Assembly: GCA_963692995.1 (NCBI GenBank) | Contig: OY843611.1 | Location: forward strand, 1,116,001-1,180,000 | DNA length: 64,000 nt | DNA from: Bin87 sp963692995 | GTDB taxonomy: Bacteria > Chloroflexota > Dehalococcoidia > Lucifugimonadales > UBA3495 | Direction: 5' to 3' | Shown here: piece by piece, positions 9,573-16,572 of the stretch | Layout: the number at the start of each line of letters is the position of its first letter | Numbering within the stretch: position 1 is the first letter of the stretch | Position numbers and translations under genes: made by a program | Notes under the pieces: model-generated | The model's database searches: none | The model's input: only the letters and a program-made list of their open reading frames with translations | Told to the model about the DNA's origin: nothing

Positions 9573-10316
9573 ATGTTCTCCGGCTGGCGATCTTGGGCCT
9601 TGCTGCTGCTGGTCTTGCTGCTGCTGGCGGTGGCGGTGGCTTGCCGGGGGCCGGCGGCGGACCCGGCGCCGTTTTCCGCCGGAACCGCCGTCAACTCTCC
9701 GACTGATCCCACGCCGACCGTTTTCGTTACGGCTACGCCCTGGCCCACTTTCACGCCGGCTCCAATTGCGCCGGAGTTCGCGGCGTCGGGTTCGGCAACG
9801 CGGTTCAGCCGCCCGGCGCCGACCGGGGCATCGGCTCAGGACAATCGGCGGTTGGCTTCGGCGCTTTTCGTCCCGCCGCCGCCGGAAACCTGCGCCGGCG
9901 GCGCAGTGGGCGCTTCGGGCGCGGTTCTGGTCGATACCGCCTTCTTTCCCATGCGCTCTTTCGGCTTTCCCGCCTACGATCCGGGACGGCGGCAGGTGTT
10001 TTACGCCGCCGGCGACCTGCGCTGGCTGGTCTGGCGGCTGACTTTTCGGCTTTCGCCAGCGATGGCCTCGGACCCGGACGATGCGGCGGCGCAACCCTTT
10101 TACCGCTGGGGACGCATTGTCGCCGACGGCGGCGTGACAACTTTAGCGGTAAAGCCGGGCGATGTCCTTGAGCCGGTCTTCGGGAAGGCCCGGACGCAGA
10201 TCGTTCAGGAAGGGCTGGGCGCCGATACGCCGGGTTTCTGGCAAGCCGGACGCTACTTCGCGGAGGCGTGGACGGCGGATTGTGTCATCGCCCGGCATTT
10301 CTTTGAAATCCGCTGA
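9573..10316 (+). CDS. Predicted lipoprotein of the secretion operon
   Basis: A 247-residue protein starting MFSGWRSWALLLL, with a lipoprotein signal ending AVAVAC (Cys about residue 24). A Pro/Thr-rich linker follows, with VTATPWPTFTPAPI resembling the linkers of the giant protein, then a globular part of about 160 residues with no recognised domain. An earlier in-frame start at 9525 would bury the signal peptide and overlap VirB4, so I use the ATG at 9573, 11 bases after the VirB4 stop. By position it could play a VirB7-like role in anchoring the apparatus outside the membrane, but sequence alone does not show that. Confidence 0.75.
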   Translation: MFSGWRSWALLLLVLLLLAVAVACRGPAADPAPFSAGTAVNSPTDPTPTVFVTATPWPTFTPAPIAPEFAASGSATRFSRPAPTGASAQDNRRLASALFVPPPPETCAGGAVGASGAVLVDTAFFPMRSFGFPAYDPGRRQVFYAAGDLRWLVWRLTFRLSPAMASDPDDAAAQPFYRWGRIVADGGVTTLAVKPGDVLEPVFGKARTQIVQEGLGADTPGFWQAGRYFAEAWTADCVIARHFFEIR

Positions 10317-10329
10317 GGAGCGCAGGAAT

Positions 10330-11073
10330 ATGGTTCTGGTCAAGCGCAAGATTAGTCGCATTCTGGTCGTCGGGCCGCTGGGACTGCAAGTATCGGAGTG
10401 TCAACCGGACGCGAATGGCGAGCGGCCCGCCGCGGGCCGGACGCTGCTGTCCGTGGGCGGACGCGGCTTGGCCGCGGCGACGGAACTGCGCCGCCGGGGG
10501 CAGTGGTCGGAGCTGGCCGGGGCGCTGAATGAAGCGACTTTCGCCGGCCGCTTTATCTTGCGTTCCTTGCGCGAGCGGGGCTTTTATCCGAACTATCTGA
10601 TCCACGAAGCGGAGCTGCCCGATCCGGTGCTGAACGAAGGGGCTTTCCCCCTGCGGGATTCCCGGCGCCTGCCGGAGCTGATGAATCCTCTGCTGGCGGA
10701 TTTCGACTGGCTGCTTTGCGACGGCGAACTGGGCGAGGCGGCTTTGCGGCGGGCCGCCGCCGTGGCTCAGGAACTGGGGGTTCGGGTGGCCGGCATGGGC
10801 GCTGGCGAGAACGCGCGGCGGCTGCTGGAGCTGATCCCCGAATTGCAGGGGCTGTGCTGCGACTACTCGGCGGCCCAGGCGCTGCTGGGCCGCAAGCGGC
10901 GGGGCGTCGCCGGCTGCATCGCCCTCAGTCGGGACCTGGGCGGGCTGCGCTTGCGCGCGCCGACGGACGGCGGCGGGTCGTTGACTTTGGCGGCGGGCGA
11001 AACGGTGGATTGCGGCGTCTGGCAAGACTTGGCGACGGAGAGCGCCGGGCTGGTCGCGGGATTGCTGGACTAG
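10330..11073 (+). CDS. Degenerate PfkB/ribokinase-fold protein
   Basis: A 247-residue protein. Its order of elements follows PfkB sugar kinases: ILVVGPLGLQV at the N-terminus, a VGGRGLAAATELRRRGQ segment where kinases have GG-x-N-A-x2-L-x-R-LG, GRFILRSLRERGFYPNYL, a DWLLCDGELG segment, ELGVRVAGMGAG, then LCCDYSAAQALLG where kinases have N-x2-E-x2-L-x-G. The C-terminus reads VDCGVWQDLATESAGLVAGLL where the catalytic anion hole is normally D-T-T-G-A-G-D-A-F; only the last Asp could be retained. This suggests a non-catalytic or altered relative. The start at 10330 follows GAGGAGCGCAGGA. It is the last gene of the secretion operon. The fold assignment is mine by pattern and needs structure prediction. 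Confidence 0.6.
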   Translation: MVLVKRKISRILVVGPLGLQVSECQPDANGERPAAGRTLLSVGGRGLAAATELRRRGQWSELAGALNEATFAGRFILRSLRERGFYPNYLIHEAELPDPVLNEGAFPLRDSRRLPELMNPLLADFDWLLCDGELGEAALRRAAAVAQELGVRVAGMGAGENARRLLELIPELQGLCCDYSAAQALLGRKRRGVAGCIALSRDLGGLRLRAPTDGGGSLTLAAGETVDCGVWQDLATESAGLVAGLLD

Positions 11074-11207
11074 TGATTGGACGTCAGAACTTTCAGCAGC
11101 GCGCCGTTGACCGGCGAGTCCGGGTTCATGGCGTGGTTGACGGTGAATTCCGCTCCGCACCGGAGTAGGCTGCCCAGGCCGATGGCGATTAGGATGCTTT
11201 TGAGCAT
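11070..11207 (-). CDS. Small single-helix membrane peptide
   Basis: A 45-residue open frame starting MLKSILIAIGLGSLLRCG, followed by a short polar tail (EFTVNHAMNPDSPVNGALLK). An AAAGGAAC ribosome site sits about 8 bases before the ATG. It converges on the PfkB-like gene, and both genes end in the same CTAG tetranucleotide. The single hydrophobic helix suggests a membrane or secreted peptide. Function is unknown; the small size keeps confidence moderate. Confidence 0.45.
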   Translation of the reverse strand: MLKSILIAIGLGSLLRCGAEFTVNHAMNPDSPVNGALLKVLTSNH

Positions 11208-11283
11208 GATCGGGTTCCTTTGGGATTGGGTGATGCGGTTCCGGCAGTGGCAGTCGGGCGCGGGATTGCGCCGCGCCGATGGC

Positions 11284-11314
11284 AAAGGGGGGAGTTTTGA
11301 CAACTCCCCCCTTT
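11284..11314. terminator. Perfect 13-bp stem-loop, probable bidirectional terminator
   Basis: AAAGGGGGGAGTT pairs with AACTCCCCCCTTT across a 5-base loop (TTGAC). The A-tract and T-tract flank the G/C core on either strand, as in bidirectional intrinsic terminators. It lies downstream of the rightward secretion operon. Confidence 0.6.
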
Positions 11315-11388
11315 CCGGTTTGCTGGTTGGCTCGCGGGCGGTTTCAGCCGGGCGGCGGCGCGGCCGGCGGGCCTGGTTTGCGGTTGTT

Positions 11389-11413
11389 GGCCCGCCCTTT
11401 CGGGCCGGTTTTT
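11389..11413 (+). terminator. Intrinsic terminator-like hairpin
   Basis: GGCCCG and CGGGCC form a 6-bp stem around a 6-base loop, followed by GGTTTTT. It is a second candidate stop for the rightward secretion operon. The rest of 11414-11747 holds no supported gene; the sequence TTTATGCTGAA occurs there twice. Confidence 0.5.
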
Positions 11414-11747
11414 ATGCTGAACTAACATCAATCGCTTCGGGATAGCGGGGACAAACTTTACTTTATGCTGAATAGGGGACGTTTGCCGCGGGGGACCGGG
11501 GGCAATGTTTCCAGGGTTCGGCGCCAGGGGGCAAAGGGCTTATCCGAGGGGTATTCGCTTCGTAAAACCGGGGCGGAACTTTCCGTAGCGCCGGGCCGTT
11601 GCGACAGGTCGGGGGTGATGTACCAGGATTTGAGCGTGATTTGACGCCGGTTGAGGGGAGAAACTTTACGGCGCCGGAGCGGGTCGTTTTGGCGATGGCG
11701 CCGGGGGGTTCTCCCGATGGTTTCGGGGCGTTGGGGCGTCCGGGGGA

Positions 11748-12599
11748 TTAGTCGTTGGGTACGATGATGACGGTTACGTCGTGAGCGGCGGCGTATTCCC
11801 GGCTGGCGTCGGCGGCGGCGGTTCCGATGGCGGCGGCGGCGACGGGGCTGCCGGTGGCGGCGGCGAGGATGTCGGCGCGGCGGCGGGCGCGGTTCACGTC
11901 TTCGTGGTGGATGGTCAGGGAGATTTCGGCCAGGGCGTAGCGGGCTGGGCCGGGTTCGGCTGCGCTGCGGATAACCAGGTCGGTGAGTTCGGCTTCGTCG
12001 GCTTGCTGGTCGGTGATGTGGTTGAGCGCGGCGGCGTTTTCCAGGAGTTCGGAGAGGGCGGTGGCGTCGGGCATAGTGGGGGAGTAGATGGGGTAGGCGC
12101 CGGGCATATTGAGTTGGGAGCGGGCGATGCGGCGGGCGCGGCGGGCGATTTTGCGTTCGTAGTCGGAGCCGGTGAGGTTATTGAGCTGGCCCTGCATTCT
12201 GGTTTGGTTGCTCTTGAGTTCGGCTTGGTTGCTCTTGAGTTCGGCCACGTCGCTCCTGAGTTCGGCCTGGCCGTTCTTGAGTTCGGCCACGTCGCTCCTG
12301 AGTTCGGCCTGGCCGTTCTTGAGTTCGGCCACGTCGCTCCTGAGTTCGGCCTGGCCGTTCTTGAGTTCGGCCACGTCGCTCTTGAGTTCGGCCTGGCCGC
12401 TTTCCAGCCGGTCGAGCCGTTGGTTGATGACGGCGACGGCGGCGTTGAGTTCTTGGACGGACTGGACCAGTTGGGCAACGATGGCGGGGAGTTGCAGGAG
12501 TTCATCGGTGAGGATATGGCGGCGCATGGCTTCGCGGAGTTCGGGGTTTTGGGACATGGCGTTGAGGATGTCGGCGAAGGTGGTGATGGTGGGGGACAT
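11748..12599 (-). CDS. Coiled-coil protein with C-terminal nuclease-like domain
   Basis: A 283-residue protein. The N-terminus (about residues 1-60) contains ILTDELLQLPAIVAQLVQSVQ. Residues about 65-130 are a coiled coil made of 14-residue repeats (AELKNGQAELRSDV). The C-terminal 150 residues (after SDYERKIARRARRIAR) resemble the helical/beta tail of coiled-coil proteins that carry a degenerate PD-(D/E)XK-type fold, including LAEISLTIHHEDVNRARRRA where active members have an E-x-S strand. The same architecture recurs at 30211-30984 and 62811-63407. Function is unknown. Transcribed leftward as the first of a run of small genes; no clear ribosome site was identified. Confidence 0.75.
   Translation of the reverse strand: MSPTITTFADILNAMSQNPELREAMRRHILTDELLQLPAIVAQLVQSVQELNAAVAVINQRLDRLESGQAELKSDVAELKNGQAELRSDVAELKNGQAELRSDVAELKNGQAELRSDVAELKSNQAELKSNQTRMQGQLNNLTGSDYERKIARRARRIARSQLNMPGAYPIYSPTMPDATALSELLENAAALNHITDQQADEAELTDLVIRSAAEPGPARYALAEISLTIHHEDVNRARRRADILAAATGSPVAAAAIGTAAADASREYAAAHDVTVIIVPND
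12232..12398 (-). repeat. 42-bp tandem repeats in the coiled-coil gene
   Basis: About four near-identical 42-bp units (on the + strand built on TTCGGCCACGTCGCTCCTGA) encode the 14-residue coiled-coil period, flanked by shorter partial units. Unit identity is high enough to suggest recent expansion. Confidence 0.85.
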
Positions 12600-13559
12600 G
12601 GCGGTCTGGACCTCGTTGGCGGGGTTATGGGATGGTTTGATTTTAGCACTGCGGCGGGGGTCTCCCGCAAGCGGGGGTGCGGGCGGCGGGCCGGTTTGGC
12701 GATGGGGTTTCGGTTCGGCGGGGCGGGATGCCGGGAGTAGGCCCGGTTTGCCCCGTAGCGGGGCGGTGTCGGACGCGGTTCGCGTCTTCGCGCTGGCTGG
12801 CGACCCGGCGGTTGCGGTTGGCGCAGCGCCGCTATCGTGTCGTCCGTCGTCCGCGCGCTGGATGTGATTGCGCGGAATGGCGGGTTGGCATTCGTGATGT
12901 CCGCTGGCCGGATAGCCCGGCGCGTCGCCGCCGCGTCTCAGCAGGTCGGGCTAGGCGACGGGTTTTGCGGCGACTCCGGCCGTATAGGGATGGCCGTGGG
13001 GATGTCGCAACGGGGCGCGCCGGATGGGGCGATGCTGCGTCCGGGCCGGTGGGCCGGGCCGGCGCTGGTGGCTTGCTACACGGGGGCGCCCGCGCCGCGC
13101 ACGCCCCCGCTGCCTGGACTAGTCGTCTTTTGCGGGGCTGGGGCGTGTCGTATGAGGCCGGTACAGGCCCTAAAGTCGGCCCGAAGGCGTTACGGGGCCT
13201 TTTGTTTCATTCATTGCGTCGCCCGGTCTTATGCGGCGGCTGGCGGGCGCTTCGGGGCGGGTGTTCGGGGATGCGAATGAGGGCGGGCCGTAGCCCGCCC
13301 CTGGTGGCCGTCGGACTATCCCCGCGTTGACGGCGACAGTATTCGCGTGGCGTTTTTCCCAGCGGGTGAGGCTGGGGTTTTTGGCCCGGACTGGCGACGG
13401 CGGCTTTTAGGTTAGCCGGGGTGTCCCGGGGTGTCAAGGGTGGCGGCGGCGGCGTGTTGGGCGGCGTGCGTGTTGCGTTTTTTCCCGCAGCGGGAGCCGG
13501 GGCGCCTTGCGAGCCGGTTTTGGTCCAGGGGGTTCTCCCGGTCGGGTTGGGTGTGTGGC
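12600..13559. other. Gene-poor GC-rich stretch with hairpins
   Basis: I find no reading frame with convincing composition on either strand here. It holds a perfect 8-bp hairpin (GGGCGGGC/GCCCGCCC, 13281-13300), a hairpin with a T-rich tail (GGCCC at 13178, GGGCC at 13195, then TTTTGTTT) that could terminate rightward transcription, and two similar copies of GCGTTTTTCCC followed by a G-rich segment near 13350 and 13475. Its role is unknown. Confidence 0.5.
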
Positions 13560-13790
13560 TTATTCTGACGGGGGTTTGGGGCAGATTGGGCAGTGGTTTG
13601 CGGGGTAGCCGACGGTGGCGACGTGGCCGATTAGGTTGCCGACGCTGCGCCGGGCGGCTTGGCGGGTGGGGTGGGGTTGGGGGTTGGCGCGGATCATTTG
13701 GCCGTAGGCTTCGCGGAAGATGAGGTAGTGTCGGGTATGGGGGCCGAAGTCGCCGCTTTGGAGTTCGCAGTTGAATTGGGGGTTGGGCAT
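13560..13790 (-). CDS. Small hypothetical protein with C-terminal CxxC
   Basis: A 76-residue protein starting MPNPQFNCELQSGDFG and ending NHCPICPKPPSE. Composition is protein-like (aromatic and charged residues spread evenly), unlike the Pro/Arg-rich alternative frames. A GGAG site lies 8 bases before the ATG. The Cys-x2-Cys near the end could bind metal. Family not recognised. It is part of a leftward run of small Cys-containing genes. Confidence 0.6.
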   Translation of the reverse strand: MPNPQFNCELQSGDFGPHTRHYLIFREAYGQMIRANPQPHPTRQAARRSVGNLIGHVATVGYPANHCPICPKPPSE

Positions 13791-13904
13791 TGGTTTGGCT
13801 CCGGGGCGGGGTTGTGGGTGGAGTGTGGCGGCCTGGTGGTCATTGGGGGCGCTTCTTGGGGGGTTGACCTTGAAGAACTGGGCGATTGGTTCGTTCCGGC
13901 TTTG

Positions 13905-14003
13905 CTAACAGGCGGGCATTTCGCAGCGTTTGCATAGGGTGGCCCAGTATTGAATGCGGTGGGCGCCGGTGACGGGTTGAGCGGTGGTGTCAAAGTTGCC
14001 CAT
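13905..14003 (-). CDS. Very small Cys-containing protein, paralogue-like to the 16.2-kb gene
   Basis: A 32-residue frame, MGNFDTTAQPVTGAHRIQYW then ATLCKRCEMPAC. Its opening F-D-T-x3-P-V-T-x-A-H pattern resembles the opening of the 89-residue protein at 16213-16482 (F-S-T-x4-H-P-I-T-x-A-N-H-Y), and both continue into Cys-x2-Cys motifs. That similarity is the main reason to accept so short a gene. No strong ribosome site is visible. Confidence 0.45.
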   Translation of the reverse strand: MGNFDTTAQPVTGAHRIQYWATLCKRCEMPAC

Positions 14004-14023
14004 GGGCGGGATCTAGGGGGCGT

Positions 14024-14269
14024 TCACGGGGTTCGCTCCTGTTTAGCGAGGGTGAAGTGGTTGCCGTTTTCGTTGACGATGCAGATTTGGTCGTCGGGGT
14101 CGATGTTGGCCCAGTGTTCCAGCACGGGGCTGTAGTCGCCGAAGGCTTCGGCCAGGGCGTCCTCGACTCTCCTGACCCATTGTTCTTCGAAGGAGTCGGG
14201 GCGGAGCAGGGGGAAGCGGAAGCGGAAGAGGATGGCGGGGCCGGGGTCTTGGTTGTCAGGTCGGTACAT
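14024..14269 (-). CDS. Hypothetical acidic protein, 81 residues
   Basis: Starts MYRPDNQDPGPAILFRFRF and includes EEQWVRRVEDALAEAFGDY and DDQICIVNENGNHFTLAK. A mixed alpha/beta composition with an alternating hydrophobic strand near the end looks like a small folded protein. An AGAGG site lies 7 bases before the ATG. Family not recognised. It sits between other small leftward genes and ends 21 bases before the start of the 32-residue frame. Confidence 0.6.
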   Translation of the reverse strand: MYRPDNQDPGPAILFRFRFPLLRPDSFEEQWVRRVEDALAEAFGDYSPVLEHWANIDPDDQICIVNENGNHFTLAKQERTP

Positions 14270-14376
14270 TTTGGGCCTCTGCTTCGTGCTGTGGCGGGTG
14301 GGAGGACTGGTGGTGTTCTCAGTTCCTTTGGATTGATGGGGGGCGGTTGCTCGGCTCCGGGGTTATGGCCGGCGGG

Positions 14377-14877
14377 TTATACCAGCACCCAGACGCTCAT
14401 GGCCTTGCGTTCGCCGGCGAGGACGGAGCCGTCGGGCTGGCGGTAGCGGTAGGTTCGTCCGTCCCAGGTGTCCCAGAGGGCGTTGTCGCGGAGGCCGGCG
14501 ATGTGCCGGCGGGTGGTTACTAGGCAGCCGCCGCGGTGTCGGCCGTAGTCGGCGTAGGCTTGGGTGTAGGTGGGTCGGGGGCCGGGGGGCAGTCTGACTT
14601 TTTGCAGTCCGAATAGGGCGAGGTCGGCGTCGTTGTCCTGGCGGCTCCAGGGCTTGCCGGTGACGCTGGATTTGGCGCGGCAGGCGTAGGCGGTGGCGCT
14701 GGCGGGGAAGCCGCGGGCTTTGCGGTTTTCGGCCAGGGTGAGGTACACGTCTCGGTAGTCTCGGTCGGTGATTAGGGCGATGGCGCGGGGCACGCAGTCG
14801 TGGGCCTTGCCTCGGTAGCCGGCGTGGGCGCGTCCGCCGTCGCTTTTGACGAATCCGATCATTCCGAGTCCGATCAT
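14377..14877 (-). CDS. Phage-type papain-like (C39-like) conserved protein
   Basis: A 166-residue protein. HDCVPRAIALITDRDYRDVY is the typical entry of a phage/plasmid family with a Cys at the head of a helix followed by an R-A-x-A and a Tyr-x2-V turn. Later, GGCLVTTRRHIAGLRDNALWD has the paired strand with a conserved His and a downstream Trp-Asp. Cys and His in this order fit a papain-like or C39-peptidase-like fold; catalysis has not been shown to my knowledge. Its ATG overlaps the stop of the gene upstream (ATGA), so the two are probably translationally coupled. Confidence 0.65.
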   Translation of the reverse strand: MIGLGMIGFVKSDGGRAHAGYRGKAHDCVPRAIALITDRDYRDVYLTLAENRKARGFPASATAYACRAKSSVTGKPWSRQDNDADLALFGLQKVRLPPGPRPTYTQAYADYGRHRGGCLVTTRRHIAGLRDNALWDTWDGRTYRYRQPDGSVLAGERKAMSVWVLV

Positions 14878-15128
14878 TTTTGCGGCGTCTCCGGGGCGGT
14901 ATTGGGGAGGTTGGGGTTGGGGTTGGGGTTGGTGGCAGGGTCGGAGGTCGGCGCTGATAAAGGCTTGGGCCGTTGAGTAGCAGTTTGGGCAGGAGTTTTC
15001 GGGGGCGCTGTGTTGGCGGTCACGACTTTGGGCGTTGCGGATAAGCCTAGCGGGTCGGTGCGGCGGCGGATTGCGGCGTCGGCGGCGCCGGCCGCCAGGA
15101 TTTTGCGGATGGAGTTATCCTGCGCCAT
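14874..15128 (-). CDS. Hypothetical Pro/Thr-rich protein
   Basis: 84 residues from an internal ATG at 15128: MAQDNSIRKILAAGAADAAI, then RRRTDPLGLSATPKVV and a Pro/Thr/Asn low-complexity tail. An earlier ATG at 15299 would overlap the preceding gene by 80 bases and adds disordered sequence, so I prefer the later one, although no clear ribosome site precedes it. The ATGA overlap with the papain-like gene supports expression. Function unknown. Confidence 0.4.
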   Translation of the reverse strand: MAQDNSIRKILAAGAADAAIRRRTDPLGLSATPKVVTANTAPPKTPAQTATQRPKPLSAPTSDPATNPNPNPNLPNTAPETPQK

Positions 15129-15219
15129 CCCAGGTTTGGATTCCGCCAGGTCCGGCGGCCGGGGAGGTCGCTCCGGTATGGCGTACTGGGCATCCGATTG
15201 CGCGGTTTGGGTGGATCGG

Positions 15220-15420
15220 TTATTGCGTGGGGCTGATTTGCTGGATGGAGCGGCGTAGCCGTTTGCCGTCAACATCATCGTATTCCGCACAAATCTCAAT
15301 GGTTCCCTGGTCGGTGAAATGCACGGTAAGTTTCCCGTTCAGTTCGCCCAGGGTAGCCCGCAGGCGGTATATTTGGGATCGCAGACTGTTGACCAGGGCG
15401 TCGTGGCGTTGGGCGTCCAT
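15220..15420 (-). CDS. Hypothetical protein, 66 residues
   Basis: Starts MDAQRHDALVNSLRSQIYRL and continues with LNGKLTVHFTDQGTIEICAEYDD, reading like one helix followed by beta strands. A GGAG site stands 6 bases before the ATG (GGAGAATATT-ATG). A longer in-frame extension to 15504 lacks such a site. Family not recognised. Confidence 0.6.
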   Translation of the reverse strand: MDAQRHDALVNSLRSQIYRLRATLGELNGKLTVHFTDQGTIEICAEYDDVDGKRLRRSIQQISPTQ

Positions 15421-15500
15421 AATATTCTCCGTAATAGCCAGATTGGGGCTTACCGCCGTCGTCGCCGGCTGGTACGGCCCGGCGCATCCGTAGGTTGTTC

Positions 15501-15737
15501 TCATTGCAAGCTGATGGGCGCGTAGCGATCTCGCTTTCCCTTGTTGCGCGGCGGACAGAGCAACGTCAGGTTGTCGTAAGCGTCGGTGTTCTTTTTCCTG
15601 CGCGTAAGGGGGGCAGATTGGCTACCGCCGGACTGTCCCCGGCTCTGCTCACGCCAGGGGGTGGCATTGCAGGTATAGGAGTTTCTGGCCGGACCAGCCG
15701 CACCGGGCGCAGTTGGCCGTGGTGAAGGTGTGTCCAT
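15501..15737 (-). pseudogene. Possible HNH endonuclease C-terminal remnant
   Basis: The last 30 residues of this frame read KNTDAYDNLTLLCPPRNKGK, close to the last third of HNH endonucleases (T-D-x-Y-D-N-L-x-L-L-C-P-x-C-N-x2-K), with the second Cys of the final Cys pair changed to Arg. The upstream part lacks the D-H-I and first Cys pair. The frame overlaps the well-supported zinc-ribbon gene (15649-15831). I therefore read it as a decayed HNH tail rather than a working enzyme. Confidence 0.35.
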
Positions 15738-15831
15738 CCGGCGGTTGCGCGTCTTTGCGGCGTTGAATGACGATTTCGCCCTTCATTCTGATGGCGCCCT
15801 TACAGCGTGGGCAGCCGATAGTGATTCGCAT
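15649..15831 (-). CDS. Small zinc-ribbon protein
   Basis: 60 residues from the ATG at 15831: MRITIGCPRCKGAIRMKGEI, ending with NCARCGWSGQKLLYLQCHPLA. Two Cys-x2-Cys knuckles (C7/C10 and a CARC pair about 30 residues later) separated by beta-like sequence are a classic zinc ribbon. An AGAAGG site lies just before the ATG. Such proteins in mobile elements often bind nucleic acid or a protein partner; the partner is unknown. Confidence 0.7.
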   Translation of the reverse strand: MRITIGCPRCKGAIRMKGEIVIQRRKDAQPPDGHTFTTANCARCGWSGQKLLYLQCHPLA

Positions 15832-15869
15832 TTCCTTCTCTCTTACGGCTGGGGGCAGTCTGGCTAGGC

Positions 15870-15995
15870 TTACTCTTCCCATTCTCCGTTAGCGATGGCC
15901 TGGCATCGGTACTCGTGGTCTTTCATAAACGCGGCTACGTCCCGTCTGTTCCATCGCTCCTTGGACCACCATTGTCCACAGATGAGACAGGTCAC
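15870..15995 (-). CDS. Zinc-finger frame, possibly the C-terminal half of a frameshifted gene
   Basis: From a GTG at 15995 this frame encodes 41 residues: TCLICGQWWSKERWNRRDV, then AAFMKDHEYRCQAIANGEWEE. Cys-x2-Cys followed by His-x4-Cys is a convincing zinc finger and the composition is clearly protein-like. It overlaps, in another frame, the end of the open frame 15889-16158, whose first half looks real and whose second half does not. Either it is a separate GTG-start gene with GGAGA just upstream, or a single-base change near 15995-16005 split one gene. Confidence 0.5.
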   Translation of the reverse strand: MTCLICGQWWSKERWNRRDVAAFMKDHEYRCQAIANGEWEE

Positions 15996-16158
15996 TCTCC
16001 ATACGGTGATTTGCTGGGACGAATGCCTGTCCGTGCTCGGTGATAATGTCCTGTTCTTGCCACGTCATGCGTCTGCTCTTTTCCCGGTGCGTTTGCACTG
16101 CGTTCAGCCGTTCTTGCAGGGTGTAGATTACGTGGTCGGCGGGGGCGCTTTGGAGCAA
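15889..16158 (-). pseudogene. N-terminal half of a probable frameshifted zinc-finger gene
   Basis: The first 52 residues (MLQSAPADHVIYTLQERLNA, then MTWQEQDIITEHGQAFVPANHR) look like ordinary protein. After about 16003 the composition becomes shadow-like, while a neighbouring frame takes over with a clean zinc finger (15870-15995). A one-base shift near that point would give one protein of about 95 residues. This could be a true frameshift mutation, a sequencing error, or two overlapping genes. Confidence 0.45.
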
Positions 16159-16212
16159 GCCGGGGCATTATTCATCCCGTGCTGGCGGGCGGGAGGGTTC
16201 CGGCGTTGGCGT

Positions 16213-16482
16213 TCACAGCCATCTTTTCAGGTAGCCGCCGTGGGGCTGGCGGTAAGCGCCGTGCCGGTCGCATTGGGCGGTGATCTTGACTGGGCTGCCG
16301 GCTTTTTCAGCAGGGAAGCCGGGGCAAGGGAGCATGGTGATGGGGATGCGGATGGCGCAGTTCTGGCAGATTGGCCGGTTGCGGCAGCCTTTGGGGTCAT
16401 GGAACCAGAGGTTCGTATAGTGATTGGCCTGGGTGATGGGGTGTTTGGCGTCGGGGGTTGAGAACCCGCAATTGACTGGCAT
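16213..16482 (-). CDS. Cys-rich small protein
   Basis: 89 residues: MPVNCGFSTPDAKHPITQAN, HYTNLWFHDPKGCRNRPICQ, then NCAIRIPITMLPCPG and a basic Gly/His tail. At least six Cys residues, including C-x4-C-x2-C, suggest metal binding. The N-terminal F-S-T-x4-H-P-I-T-x-A pattern is shared with the 32-residue frame at 13905-14003. Family not recognised. Confidence 0.6.
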   Translation of the reverse strand: MPVNCGFSTPDAKHPITQANHYTNLWFHDPKGCRNRPICQNCAIRIPITMLPCPGFPAEKAGSPVKITAQCDRHGAYRQPHGGYLKRWL

Positions 16483-16572
16483 GGTGGCCTCGGCGGTATG
16501 GTGGGGAAGTTGGCGTGATAAAGGGCGCCGGACGGGAAGGTCGGGCGCCCTGGTTTTGGCGGGTTGGCGGGT

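Noticed and set aside
7019..9754. A 911-codon leftward frame opposite VirB4
   Set aside because: The Arg/Gln/His-rich product is typical of an antisense shadow; the + strand carries intact Walker motifs.
12677..13330. A 217-codon + strand frame
   Set aside because: Arg/Gly/Ala-rich product typical of GC-rich non-coding DNA and no ribosome site.
13207..13437. A 76-codon leftward frame
   Set aside because: Pro/Arg-rich with no initiation signal, in a stretch containing hairpins; not convincing as protein.
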